From the NCBI GenBank assembly GCA_018524725.1, contig JAEUWP010000469.1:1-64000 (forward strand): 64,000 nt of DNA. Direction: 5' to 3'. Shown piece by piece: positions 35,701-47,117 of the stretch; position 1 is the stretch's first letter; every line of letters starts with the position of its first letter. A program made the translations under genes and the position numbers. The notes below the pieces were generated by a model that saw only the letters and a program-made list of their open reading frames with translations, did not search any database and was not told the DNA's origin. Origin of the DNA: Podaxis mareebaensis. Taxonomy: Eukaryota; Basidiomycota; Agaricomycetes; Agaricales; Agaricaceae.

Positions 35701-38700
35701 CACCTCAGCCAATCCGAATACAAGCTGCTCGTGTACTGGACGAGATTCTCCTTGCTGTTCCACGGAACCTTTCCTCGACGACGGGTGAGCTACAAGCTCA
35801 GGTTCAGAACCGCGTCCTCGGCGTTCTTGCGCAACAAGTCGTGCCGGATCTGACTATCCCTGCGTCGAACACGAGTACAGGAGTAGAGTTGCGAAGGATG
35901 GGCCTTGAAACGTTGCACCAGATTCTTCAGGCCTCAGTTTATTCTTTGGTTACGGGTTGGGAGACGATATTTTACATGTTGGAGAGTGTCTGTCGACCAC
36001 CACCGCCTGCTCGTTCTGGGTCTATAGACTCTATTCCAACCAGCACACCTCCATCGCCGACAGTGAGGATGAAACCTCTTGGGCTGGGCATGCCCAGTGA
36101 ACGGAGTTATACGGTGCTGGTCAAGATTGCGTTCCAGTCTCTGACATTAGTCTGCGACTCAGTGTCTACACTTGCGCCCGACCATCTCCGCCTCTGCATC
36201 AGCACCCTGGGACAGTTTGGTCGGCAGGCGGACACAAATATTGCGCTTACGGCCGCTACAAGTCTACTGTGGGGCGTGTCGGATGCTATCCAGGCTAAGA
36301 GGAAGGATGCAGAGTTGGAGCCTCAGTATAGCGAGCTGTGGATGTTCCTCCTTTCCGAGTTGTTAAATTTGTGTACGGACGCGAGACCGGAGGTGCGGGA
36401 TGGTGCGATCCAGACCTTGTTCAGGACCATACAACTATACGGTTCAACGCTGAGCTTGGAAATCTGGGATGAATGTGTGTGGAAGGTCTCATTCCCGTTG
36501 TTGGACTCGCTTACGGAGGAGGTCAAGACGCATGCGAATAATTTGGAAAACATGGACAACGACGCAGGTGTGGCGCTAGAGAAGGCATGGGACGACTCGA
36601 AGATCTTGGCATTGATTTCGATTGGATCTATTTTACAAGATTTCTTGGTAGCTGCAATCATCAAGCTGGGGTCGTTTGTGAAAGCGTGGAATGTGTTTGT
36701 GGGTCATGTGCAAGATGCGGTATTGTACGACAATCGACCTGTAAGCGCGCCAGCGCTACGATCCTTGGAGAAGGCTATTAAGGCTGTGTCGGTCGTGGAA
36801 GGCGATGAAAGGGTGAAGGTGAAGGAGGCTCTGAGCAGAGTTTGGGAAGCGATTAACGTTTTGGGCGATGCGGTTGTGAAAAACGGGGGAGGTGCAAATA
36901 TGAATCCGGAGACCCCAACTTCAGCAACGACCACGACTGCTTCGGCGAACCTGAGACCGTTCACGCAGGAGAGCTTGGTAGCATTTGTGGATACGATTCA
37001 GAGTGCGAGGATGACTAGTCGGGCGTTAACTGGATCGGAGTGGGATATTGAGAGGCTGACGAGACTTGTGGCTATTTTGAAGGGCGTTTTGACATACCCC
37101 GGCTCACCTGATTACAGACCGGACGTCGATGCCTTGCCGCCTTTACAGGTACTTCACGTTCCACCGTGGTCACCCGATTTGGCGCTAAAATGATTCTAGG
37201 CTGTTGTACTGGAGACCTTAACAAGCGTCGACCTGTCTGTCCCTGGATCACCCTCGCTCATCATGAGAGACCTTTCGGAATACGTGACTCTGCCGTTCAT
37301 CGCTGCCTTCGATGTGCAGCCTCACCCGAGGATGCAAACTCCGCAGAAGCGCGTGACGTACATTGCAATTGCGAAAAAGACAATGCCGATGCTAGTGGAT
37401 CTGTTCTTGCGGTTCAAGAGTTCTCCAGAAATCTACGTTGACGGGACGACAGAGGCTATTCTTGCTGTAAGCATCATCCACTGTCCCCGATGTGTAGAAC
37501 TTGACCTGAAATCCACTCACAGGCCTATGCAATCCCTATGAAGCTCAAGTATGATTGTCCAGCGCCTTCCAAATCAGGCAAGGACGTACCACTATGGAAG
37601 ACAGCGACACAATGCTTTTTAAAGATTGTGGCACCGATAGCGTTCAATCTGAAGGAATTAGATCCAGGTGAATTTTTGAATAGGGTCCTGATCGCGCTTT
37701 TATTGACTGCCCTCCAGATATCCCCGATGACCGAATCGAAGGGATTTGGCGTCAAGTCTTAGATGGATTCAAAGGCGCCATACTGGCAGATTGGTATGTC
37801 CACGATATCCCGGTCAGCAATTTGTCTTATCAACCCCGCCTAGTTCCCCTGCACTTGCCTTCTCGCTGGACGTCCAGGTACAAGAAGAAGACTTTGACAT
37901 GGCGCTCCTTACGGAACTTGAGGAAAACGTGGTTCCCCACCTAGCCAATCCTCGTGTACCTGATGCCCTTGTTTCGGAATTGGCTCGTATACTTCACAGA
38001 GGTAGTGAGATATACGTACTTGAGGATGCACCCCTTTCACCACCGCCCACCCCGGAGAAAGTAAAAGCTGTTGACCCGACTCGCGCGTCGGACCTTGGCA
38101 CAACGGAACTAGGACAACTTGTGCCGAGAGAGAGGTTTTCTTATTGGTGTTTCGACCTCTTATTCTTGGTCTGCTCGAGCACACCTGAAGGTAAGTGTCT
38201 TGCTCTCTTCGAAGCTTGACCGGACATTGATCATCTAACTAAGAAGACGGAGATCCTTCGCGCAAAAGGCTCGCTGCGCTCAGTATACCATCTCTTCTTA
38301 ATCGATGTCGAGCAACATTAATCGGGTACGTGGCCGATGAGTCTTTACGGGGTAACTTGCCTTTCCCCCGGTACGTTCTTCACCACTATTAATAGATCAC
38401 ACGAACCGATTCCATCACTCAGGGCACGAGAAGACGAGTTATTATATGTACTGCAAAAACTGTCGAATACCCGCCTATGGCCAGGAACATTATGGGCGGC
38501 TTTGTCGGATGACCCCACAAAATATGCCGTAGATCAACCTCGTAAGCTAACTCAAAAGTCATCTTGACTGTATCTTCTCTGACTCCATTGCCTTAGCCAT
38601 TAACACCTCTATCCTCACATCACCTTCTGTTCTTATGTCCGACGCCGCGAAACGATCCCCTGCCGCGCTCCTATTTCATTTTTATAGTGCGATTTGTGAG

Positions 38701-38895
38701 ATTGCATCAATTCCTCGTCGGACGCCGGCTGCCTGGGCATTCACTCAACAATCAGACCTTAATCATGCCAAACAAGGCAGTAGGATCAAGATAAATCGCT
38801 ACCAGAGTGCTGAGGATGTTGCGGAGCTGGACGCCAGGATACTTGCACGGGACTGCTTGAAGATAATCGGCCAAGAGATGGGGGTAGCTCGGTGA
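32728..38895 (+). CDS. MON2: MON2 homologue, Golgi/endosome trafficking scaffold
   Basis: The start reads MSSLSFLVTELQ, then after an intron SLASETRRKHPEVRE and AAEKSLGILR, the N-terminal DCB-like helix pair of MON2. Downstream are CATKNAKVVAISLGSLQRL, a HUS-like region with TFSVFEDLCLLANG (33580), the long central part (34450-37190) and a C-terminal part ending IIGQEMGVAR with TGA at 38893-38895. Roughly 1,700 residues in about 20 exons. MON2 (yeast Ysl2/Mon2) is related to the large Arf-GEFs BIG/Sec7 but has no Sec7 domain; it works with Dop1 and the flippase Neo1 in recycling between endosomes and Golgi. I saw no interrupting stop at the exon joins I checked (for example the intron after HIPKTL at about 35514-35564). 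Confidence 0.85.
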
Positions 38896-39231
38896 ATTTG
38901 TTGTTCGTTTTTGTTCGTTAGCTTAGTGTATATATGTGCCTTGTTTTCCTAGTAATCGTATAGTAGGTTTTCCCCCTTTACTTACATCAAACTCAAACGA
39001 GCGGCACCGACCAGAAGCCCAGAAGGTCTGTAGTCTCCTAATGTTTGCAGACTGGCATCGACATTTGCTTCCTTTAGGAGAACTCGCTAGCCAGTGTGAC
39101 GAAAGTTGCACAGGAGCGGTTCGGTCGAAGATAAAATCCTACCAAGCCTATCGAAAAGACTACCCTGCGGCCCTCATCCCAGGCCGAGCTTTCCTTCTCG
39201 TCTCCCCTGCCATCATTAATCCCTAGAAGGT

Positions 39232-40128
39232 ATGCGCCCCCAACCTTATACCCCTCTTCGCTCTCAGCCAGAGCCTCCATCGTCTATCCTTTTACCACCG
39301 AATCACCAGCGACTTAAATACCACGAGCCTCTCGCCCATGTTTGTGCCGCAGTCATCCATGAGTTGTTTGAACAGGGACTCGATACCGAAACATTCTTTC
39401 CCTTAAATACCTATCTCTCCCTTCCCTTCTTTATCGCCTATGCTCTATCCCAATCACCTCTCGACTCTTCCGCCGCCTTCGCCGCACTTAGCCTGCTGTA
39501 TCGATACAAGGCCCGGATCCGACGTCGTCAGACCAAACTTCGGGACCCCTCAAGATTATTTATAGCTGCCTACCTTGTGGCTGCTAAGCTCCTATCTGAC
39601 AAGATATATCCCATGCGTACTTGGGCACGCCTAGCGCAAAACAATTATGATATCCATGAGCTGGCGAGGATGGAGAGAGAGTTCTGCTCGGCGCTGGACT
39701 GGAAGTTGAGGATCAGTCCCGACGTGTTGAATTCGTTCACAAGCATCATCGAGACCTTCCTTTCCACCACACGCGCTGGAATTAGTGCTGCCGAAACACC
39801 TCACCTCGATGTTCCACCAAGCCCAATGACTCCCGAGTTGGTTTGGTCTCCTCGCCTTGATTCGCTTTCCTCGTCTCCCGCTTCTCTTGCGACATCCAAG
39901 AACGGCGGCGTGGAAGCGGGAATTGGGGGTGAAATTGAAGAGTCCAAAGCGATGATGAGGTATCCGGATAACGAGGCCTTGGAGTTCGAGAACGAATGCG
40001 AGTACTCTCCTTACGGAATGTCGCCTCGCTCTCTTTTAAACAGCTCTGAACCTGTCAAGCCGTCGATAACAAAGCGTATCTCCGAATTCTTCCAAGGTCG
40101 GTTTAGCGGAATTTCTAAGCGCCGATGA
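39232..40128 (+). CDS. Cyclin of the Pcl/Pho80 type
   Basis: A single exon of 298 residues. The cyclin fold spans about residues 35-180: AHVCAAVIHELFEQG, LPFFIAYALSQS, AAFAALSLLYRYKARI, RLFIAAYLVAAKLLSDK, YPMRTWARLAQN and LARMEREFCSALDWKLRIS, the conserved order of helices in fungal Pcl cyclins, which partner a Pho85-like kinase. The last ~110 residues are Ser/Pro rich and probably disordered, with SP sites that a CDK could phosphorylate. The gene begins 337 bp after MON2 on the same strand. Confidence 0.75.
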   Translation: MRPQPYTPLRSQPEPPSSILLPPNHQRLKYHEPLAHVCAAVIHELFEQGLDTETFFPLNTYLSLPFFIAYALSQSPLDSSAAFAALSLLYRYKARIRRRQTKLRDPSRLFIAAYLVAAKLLSDKIYPMRTWARLAQNNYDIHELARMEREFCSALDWKLRISPDVLNSFTSIIETFLSTTRAGISAAETPHLDVPPSPMTPELVWSPRLDSLSSSPASLATSKNGGVEAGIGGEIEESKAMMRYPDNEALEFENECEYSPYGMSPRSLLNSSEPVKPSITKRISEFFQGRFSGISKRR

Positions 40129-40750
40129 ACAGTGGGAGCGCCTGGATGGTACGTAACTTTCCACAGGTGTGCTCATTTCGCTTGATCCAGTCTCAGCTCA
40201 GGACTGCAGTGTAGAAGAACGGGGCATATAGCATTACCATAGTAGAGGGGGTGGGTTTAGTGTTTGTAAATAATGGAGTATAGGAGTAATATTGTAAAAT
40301 GACGTGCCACATGATGTGTGGATGCTGTGATGTTTTGACGAGATCCCTAGCTGGCAGCCCGTTTAGTCCCGTTGCCGGAATGGTGCAGCAAAGAATACAC
40401 GTACAGTATTTTCTGATGACTATGTATGTATATAAGCTGTGACTAATGTGAGCATCCAAACTGGGGGCACGTCTGAGATTTGAACGTTGAATTCCAGTCA
40501 GCCGACTGAATGGACACAGAAGATTTATCTCGACCAGGCGTGAAGTGCTTCAATAGTCAATGCCACTCTTCGAACATTGCCGAACTTCCTCATATAGATA
40601 ACGGAGCTTGATCAGCACCGACCTGGTTCGATCCAGTTTTCACCGGGGATCATCGAGCCCAGGAGTCAGCCCCGAGGTGGCCTCGAGGTACTTAGCACCA
40701 ATTTATGATTGCTCTGGGGCGCTTCCCAACCTCGGTTCTGAACCACCGCC
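40129..40750. other. Intergenic between cyclin and NACHT gene 2
   Basis: No gene seen. It contains one copy of a dispersed ~50-bp repeat (40371-40420). Confidence 0.4.
40371..40420 (+). repeat. Dispersed repeat, copy 1
   Basis: GTTGCCGGAATGGTGCAGCA then AAGAATACACGTACAGTATT and TTCTGATGAC is matched at 44149-44194 with about five substitutions and a short gap. Origin unknown; shared UTR or element fragments are possible. Confidence 0.55.
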
Positions 40751-42748
40751 ATGACCACTCAAATTCTGCAAGGGGCTCATGACTTCTTACTCAGCAACCC
40801 ACAATTCATCGACAAGCCTACTATCATAAATGAGACGAAAGGTACTTGTCGGTTGCGCCCATTCTTTTAGCGCCCCTACCTTACTGATGCGTGATCAAAG
40901 GCAAAGGTCTGCGATTACTCCTCAGCGAATCTATGCCAGGCGCATTTCACGACTCCTCCGCTCGATACCCACCGCCTAGATGCCATCCTGGCACTCGCAA
41001 AACCTTCATCGACAAGATTACAGCATGGGGACACAGCACCCCGCACCACCCTCAACGCATTCTTTGGATGCCAGGCCCTGCAGGATCCGGAAAGTCCGCT
41101 GTGGCTCAGTCTTGTGCCGAGCGCCTGGTGGAGCAGAACATGCTCGGAGCCACACTCTTCTTTTCCCGTTCCAACACGAGGGCCGACTCAAACAAACTGT
41201 TCACCTCACTCTCCTACCAAATCGCCACCAAGTTCCGCTCATACGGTGACATCCTTGATCGGGAGATACTCAATGACCCGAATCTCCTCAAAAAGTCGAT
41301 CACTCAGCAGTTTCGGGATCTTTTCGTGAGACCTTTGCAGGAACTCCGAGCAAGAGGGGAGGGCGTGGAGGCGAGGGTGGTGATCATTGATGGTCTCGAT
41401 GAATGTGAAGGGGTTGATGCCCAATGCGACATAGTCGAAATAATCGCAGCGTCTGTTCAGGACGGAACCACACCCTTTCGCTGGGCGTTCTTCAGTCGTC
41501 CCGAACCCCACATCATGGCGACCTTCAAATCAGATCGTATATTCCCATTATCCCTTAACATCGAGCTCCCAGTATCTCGGGAGATCGACCACGAGATCTT
41601 GTGCTACCTGACCGACGAATTCAAGAAAACACAAGAGCGTAATGGGCTTCCGGCATCATGGCCATCCGAGGAAGACCTCGATATCCTCGTCACACTCGTT
41701 GCCGGCCTTTTCATCTACGCGGCCACTATCATTCGTTTCGTTGGTGAACGCAATTCGCTGGGCCCGGACGACCAGTTGCACATTGTTCTTGCGTTTGCCA
41801 GATCCGCCAAAGAGAAAACGAGGTCGGGTCATCCTCTAGCAGAACTTGACCTGTTCTATACCCTCGTTGTGCACCGCATTCCCTCAAAAGTCGTCCCAGT
41901 CATACAGAAAATTTTGCTACTCAGGAGTGTTGATCCAGGTTGGGCCCTCCCTGTGTATGCCATCGCCCTTGGTTTCTCTTCGCCGCAGGTCCAGAATGCC
42001 TTCGGTTATCTCCGCTCTGTGTTAGAATTAACGTCTGAGCCTTATCCAGAAATAAGGTTTTACCATGCGTCGTTCCTCGAGTTCATGGAAGATCCAGAGC
42101 GGTCAAAAAAGTTCTGTGTCTACTCTGATTGCCTAGAGCCCACCCGAAGAGAACTGTTAGAACGCCTGAATGCTGTACACTCCGAGGGCATGGGTATGTG
42201 TTAACTGTTGAAGATGGACTTGTCTAATGGCGTTTCCTGGTTTTCAGGGGTATCAATTCGCATTGATACGACATGGCCTCGCTCGATGATAGACAATGAA
42301 AGGGCATATTACTACCTGCTTCGGCTCTTCTTACTACTTTTGCAATCGGGCCGCCCTTTGGAACCTTCAACAGCCGCAGCCCTAGTCGACTTCCAGTTCC
42401 AAATGATTTCTCCCCTGTGGAACAACATGAACCATTTATCCTTCAAGTTCTCTCTAAAAAAGCTGAGAAGAAATGTAAGTTTACCTATAGGTGTATCCCT
42501 TCTTCGTCCCGCTGACAGTGCGATCGCAGATTCCTGCTGAATTTCGTAACAAGATTGTCCGATTGAGCAGGAATCCATGGCACAAGCTGCACAAGTTGAA
42601 GTCTGCAGGCAGAAGCGAACTATACGTTCTCGGGCATGGGAAGAGCAAAGTTATATGCCGGGTGTCAGACGGAAGCATTGACTTTGCTCCATATCTTTCT
42701 ATATTCCAAACTCTTGTTCAAAAGATAACGTTGAGATCGAATATATGA
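40751..42748 (+). CDS. NACHT-domain NTPase (NLR-like), gene 2
   Basis: Exons 40751-40841, 40901-42193, 42248-42474 and 42530-42748 join to 609 residues with all frames in phase. The N-terminal exon carries AHDFLLSNPQFID, nearly the same as gene 1. Walker A is GPAGSGKS near 41074, FFSRSN follows near 41160, Walker B is IIDGLDEC near 41390 and FSRPEPHI near 41492. The C-terminal module begins IPAEFRNKIVR. It is the closest relative of gene 1 in the window and has the same four-exon plan. The role is inferred from the family: an ATP-driven STAND switch in non-self recognition or programmed cell death. No effector domain longer than the ~30-residue N-terminal exon is present. Confidence 0.87.
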
Positions 42749-43208
42749 TAACAATATACAGCTTCCGGGCTGGAGTATTTTGTTGACTTTATGTTTAAGG
42801 GGTCGTAGTGACGAAGCCCAAAGCATTCCGTTGTAAGATGGGATTGTCTGTGCGAACAGATCATGCTTGACGCATAGCTTATTAGTACGAACGTACTCTG
42901 GGAGACAACTACGACCTTAGCCCATTGACGGAGATGCCGTGATCCCTTTCATATCTGCGCCTATTCCCCTTGTAATGGCTCCGGAAAAATCGCTATTACA
43001 TACCTGTTGCTTCGACAAGCTCAACCGTATACATAGCCTATTACACCTTCTCTGACCACGGCGATACAGCACCCAGTGGCTAATCACGCATACGTGTGCC
43101 TGCTGGACAGTCCCTAACTCATTCCTTGATTCATCCATCGCCTCCTCCAGATAGACGTCCCTCCGCGCATGTTTGCTTACTCCGAGATCAGGTAAAGCTA
43201 TTTGACAG
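42749..43208. other. Intergenic, nothing identified
   Basis: No convincing gene. An upstream exon of the following ORF may lie here but I cannot place it. Confidence 0.35.
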
Positions 43209-43778
43209 ACGCCGATGCCATTCACATTTGCCCCAATCCGAAGAACAGGACAAGCAAAGCCCAATCGTATCGCACCTTACAGAAAATGGGTGAGTATGCA
43301 GGAACTGCGAGGAGACAGTTGGGTGATATGAGGGAAACATTTATGGGGCAGCAGTGATGACGATAATTGGTGCGGGTTTCGAGGTTTTGGCAGGGGAAAA
43401 GCAAGGGCAGGGCAAGGAATGAAGGAGGTGGGGTCCTCTGTTTGGACGTGCCTACCGAGGTAGGATCCAGGCACGCATGCGCATGGGCCACCCCAGGGCA
43501 CGACTCCCTATGTAATATCACCAGCCTACACCATACTCGGTGCCGACCGCTACCTCCAGACCCTCGTATGTCATTTCACTGGCCAGATTCTCACAGAGGA
43601 CGAGCCGCTCGTGGTACACCACCAGCGAATTGAACTCATAGAGCCGCGCGAATTTAGTCTTCGCCTCGCCCTCACTCCATTACACCCGTCACCATTTCCT
43701 ACTTCAGGAGTTGCATCGAAGAGAACGAAATTTGTCCTTCGTAATCAGGTCACCGCAGGCCATACTAGGTTCAGTTGA
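43209..43778 (+). CDS. Two-exon hypothetical protein, start not found
   Basis: Exon 43209-43290 reads DADAIHICPNPKNRTSKAQS and then YRTLQKM, and ends in phase 1 at a good donor (GTGAGTATG). Exon 43525-43778 begins in the matching phase and reads AYTILGADRYLQTLV, then DEPLVVHHQRIELIEPREFS, LRLALTPLHPSP and SKRTKFVLRNQV before TGA 43776-43778. The composition looks like real protein and the phase match supports the 234-nt intron, which is long for this window. I do not recognise the family. The 5' exon and start codon remain unassigned. Confidence 0.4.
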
Positions 43779-44148
43779 TGTCGTGCGATGTCTATCATTT
43801 CGGAATAGAGTAACACCATCAAAGTGTCATACATACGCGAAGTGGTTTTGTATTCGTGCAACATGTTGCGCAGGCACCGAGGTCGAGGTTGAACCGTGGC
43901 CTTTTGCAGTCAGTACTGGCAGCTTTGGAGGACGCTGAGTCTGAGGCTTATTTTGTAAAATGGTATTTCCAGTACGTTCTTCGTTGTCGGACCTGGAAGG
44001 GATCTGAGGTATGAGCGATGGAATAGTGTCCTGTGCGAGCGACACTCGGTTTGGAGGTGACTGAGGACCCAAGGATAGAGGTGACCTGAAGGAATTGGTA
44101 CGTGAGGGAATTGCGGAAGTATGACAGGGACTGGGTATGTATGGCTTT

Positions 44149-44194
44149 GTTGCCGGGATGGTACAGCGAAGGATCTACGTATTTTCTGATGACC
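44149..44194 (+). repeat. Dispersed repeat, copy 2
   Basis: GTTGCCGGGATGGTACAGCG, AAGGATCTACGTA and TTTTCTGATGAC correspond to 40371-40420. Confidence 0.55.
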
Positions 44195-44494
44195 GTACAC
44201 AAACAGCTGTTGCTTACCAGCGCTCATTGGAGGCGAACATTGGTAAGTTGCATGTCAAAATATGAAGACGTGAGGACTACGATCTAATGCCAATCGATGA
44301 CTATTCTGGTAAGCGCTGGCCCTGTCAGGAACCTGTCCTTGTGACTGAGAGTGTAGTGCGGGGCGCATCAAGCGCATAAAAAGGTCAACTGCCTGGAACA
44401 ACGCGTCCCTGTGTCCTTTCCTCCCTTCCTTCCTTTGTCCTTTCTCCCTCTACGCTTCGTTGCCTTTCCCGCTCCCCGCAATCCGCTTCAAAAC

Positions 44495-45385
44495 ATGCGT
44501 GGACTGCTGTCAGCTACTATCGTCCTAGTCTTTCAGGTTGTTTATATCGGGTTGTTGAGGAATGCATTTTCAGCTGTGGGCGTCGAAGCATCTGAAGTAG
44601 AGCCGGCAAGCGTTGTGAAGCGGTCGATTTGGAACGATCTGGCACCGAGAGAAACTTGGCATGAAGTTGTGAGCAGGCAAGTGAGCAGCGGGAACCGCAC
44701 GAAGGATATGTATGAATTCTTCACCCCCGATGAACCGCCTGCGAGGGTTGGTACACTCCCTTTTCATTGCAGGATGGGGGCAACTAACTTTAGACAATCC
44801 CATACGTAGTGCTCCTTGCAGTGCGAGCTCATTTGGGGTGCTGTTAGCGTAAGTTCTCACCCGAGCCTCGCCCCATCATTCTCCGACAGTTTTGGATTGA
44901 CCATTGTGATCTTTCAGGCCTGTGATTTGCGCTCTTGTCTTTGTACTGAGGAATATGGTCACGAGCTGGAGCGATGCGTTAGGTGCTTGGCCCCCGACCC
45001 AACGACTCTGCAGATAGAGTATTATCAGGGGATCCTGGACGGTGCGTAATCCTCATATTTTACGGGCCTCCTCCCGCACACTGCCTTGCGAACTGACTGT
45101 ACGATACCGATGTCCGTTTCTACATCCGTGTTTATAGAATTCCAGAGCAACTACTGTGGAAATTATCGCGTTCCGCCTCTCTCACTCACAACTGGAGGAT
45201 CCAGCGCCTCTGGGAACACGTTCCCGCTTACCACGACTTCAGGGTCTACAAGCTCAATTGCGGTTGCGACTGGTGGGGGAGACGGCGGCATTAGTTTTAC
45301 TAATGGAGCTTTATCTCAGGTCCCGCAAGTGGTCACGGCGATGGTGCTAGGCTGTATAATCAGTGTAGGCTTGTGGTGGGCTTGA
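44495..45385 (+). CDS. Secreted Cys-rich protein with GPI-anchor signal (member 1)
   Basis: The N-terminus MRGLLSATIVLVFQVVYIGL is a typical signal peptide. After a charged region, exons join in frame as DEPPAR, CELIWGAVS, ACDLRSCLCTEEYGHELERC, VRCLAPDPTTLQ and EFQSNYCGNYR, giving a compact cysteine cluster. A Ser/Thr/Gly-rich linker and a hydrophobic end (VVTAMVLGCIISVGLWWA) predict a GPI anchor. The spacing is similar in style to CFEM-like domains, but I count fewer cysteines than the eight of CFEM. A relative with the same exon plan lies at 52143-53025. Likely a cell-surface protein of unknown function. Confidence 0.7.
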
Positions 45386-45590
45386 TGATGTGAAACGTGG
45401 GGTGGAGGAGACGTGTGCTCAAATTTTGTGCCCAAATTCACTTTTTGTTTTAGTAGTTGCAGTCTCTGTCACTTGTATACCCTGGTACTGAACTGATGCC
45501 AATATTCGATCGGATACAGATCATTCCAGTGTCGCAGTTGTCAGAAATGTCTTGATTCAGTTCCTTGCTTCCACAACCACGGATTGCGAA

Positions 45591-46115
45591 ATGGCTACAA
45601 ACTCCAACTATCCTCATGTTTGCAAGCATTTGACGCCGTATGGAATGCACACCATGACACGAGCTCAGTTCAGAGTACGTTTGATGTCTCAATCAAGGTA
45701 TGACGTTGACCAGTACCCACAGGAGATGGAGACTCTGATAGCGGCGCGGTTCGATACACTCGAGAAACAAATGCGTCGGGAGAGAGATGAGCTGGCTGCT
45801 AAACTTGATGAAGTAAAGCTCGCTCTGGAGGAAGTGAAGAGAAGGATTGAAGCAAGAGGCAGCTAGTATGACGTTCTGCTGTGATTGTTCGACGGCTAAT
45901 GATGTTTCAGCGAGGTCCCCTGTCCTGATGAAGGCGGTGCTGGAGCGCCGGACGCGCTAATTCATCGGATACGTCTGGCTGGTAGGACGTTCCGTTCTAG
46001 GCAATCGCGAAATGAAACTGATGCGAAGCATCCAGAGTCGCAGCTTGATGCTGTGGCCCAATCTTTGAACGCGGATGTCGGAGATGAGACTGATCAGAAG
46101 GATGAGAGGTTTTAG
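45591..46115 (+). CDS. Small coiled-coil protein, hypothetical
   Basis: ATG 45591 opens MATNSNYPHVCKHLTPYGMH, followed by a charged heptad helix (LEKQMRRERDELAAKLDEVK). A donor at 45869 and an acceptor at about 45911 join in frame to YEVPCPDEGGAGAPDALIHR and a hydrophilic tail ending at 46113-46115. A 48-nt stretch at about 45678-45725 (GTACGT...CCACAG, divisible by 3) may be another intron. No family recognised; if the second exon is wrong the protein stops at 45866. Confidence 0.45.
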
Positions 46116-46335
46116 GGGGTCTGGTGGGAGCTTTCGATGCCTCAAATCATGAGCGCTTTCGGAGCTTGTTGACAGGGTTGTAATGGCCTTCTTCACAATA
46201 TGCATGTTGAATTGCTTGGAAACGTCGGAATCACAGCATTTTTGTCAACGAAGAGAAAGATAAACGAAGCAAGTGACTTGAAATGGATGCGCTTCCTGGA
46301 GAGACGTCGAGGGATGATTTTAAGCTAGTGGATGG

Positions 46336-46949
46336 TTATGATTTCGTTGCTTGTGCCTGTGCTTGGATTTTGGCTTGAAGGACGGTAACTAGGTAATTGA
46401 GGTTCTCTCGCTTCTTTCCAATAGTCTCTTCGAGTGTTTCGAGGTTAGTCTTGATATAGTCCACCTTTTCGTTGTAGTATTTGACGGCTTGCGGTCGCGT
46501 CTGTAAACGATTTTGATCAGCTGTGGAACATGCATGTCAAGTGGAGAGACGACCTTTTTGACAAAATAGCCAGTCCCAACATCCACGATAACATGTTCAA
46601 CGTCCGAGAGTTTTCCGGGGACGTATAACGAATTTGTTAGTGGGACTAAGATGACTTTATCTGATGCGGAAATAGTATTAGAATGTGTGATACCGATGGG
46701 GCGACTGTGCTCACCCTTGTTCTGAGGTTTAACCTCATTTATGTTATCAATACAAGCCTTAAACTTGGCTTGTGCTTGCTTCAGCTGCGCGAAGGACGAA
46801 GTGAGGTGATGGAGTTCCTGTAGTGTGTGATCAGTTGGTTGCCGCAAGAACTTTACGACGAGACTTACGTCGTCCAATTGTTTCTTGATATCTGCGAGCT
46901 GCGCAGCATCGAGATCGTTGATGCTGATTGTCTGAGGCTGCTGCGACAT
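46336..46949 (-). CDS. PFDN5: Prefoldin subunit 5
   Basis: Four exons give about 152 residues: MSQQPQTISINDLDAAQLAD, then ELHHLTSSFAQLKQAQAKF, VILVPLTNSLYVPGKLSD with HVIVDVGTGYFVKK (the beta-hairpin region) and a C-terminal coiled coil (VDYIKTNLETLEETIGKKRE). This is the alpha-type prefoldin fold, two helices around a beta hairpin. The hexameric cytosolic chaperone hands actin and tubulin chains to CCT. The start lies 168 bp from the divergent LCHN-like gene. Confidence 0.9.
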
Positions 46950-47117
46950 GGTGGCTAATTAAAGCGAATCGGGCAAGGGCTGGTTGCAGGTGTACCCCAT
47001 TGTCACGCGATCACAGCGTGACCGACAATGACGGCTCCTGGTGTGTGACATTTCGGTCTTATTCTCCTCTACCTCGCATCCTCCGATTCTAATCTCCTCT
47101 CCTCGCTACGGAAGTGA
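46950..47117. promoter_or_regulatory. 168-bp divergent promoter
   Basis: This interval separates the start codons of PFDN5 (minus) and the LCHN-like gene (plus), so both promoters must overlap here. It contains GCGATCACAGCGTGACCG near 47005 and a pyrimidine-rich tract at 47060-47105. No TATA box is evident. Confidence 0.55.

Noticed and set aside
40621..40645. GGTTCGATCC, a tRNA B-box-like string
   Set aside because: No A box, anticodon arm or acceptor stem can be folded around it.
43222..43521. Minus-strand frame of 99 codons with Cys and Pro
   Set aside because: It overlaps the intron of the plus-strand two-exon gene and has no family features.
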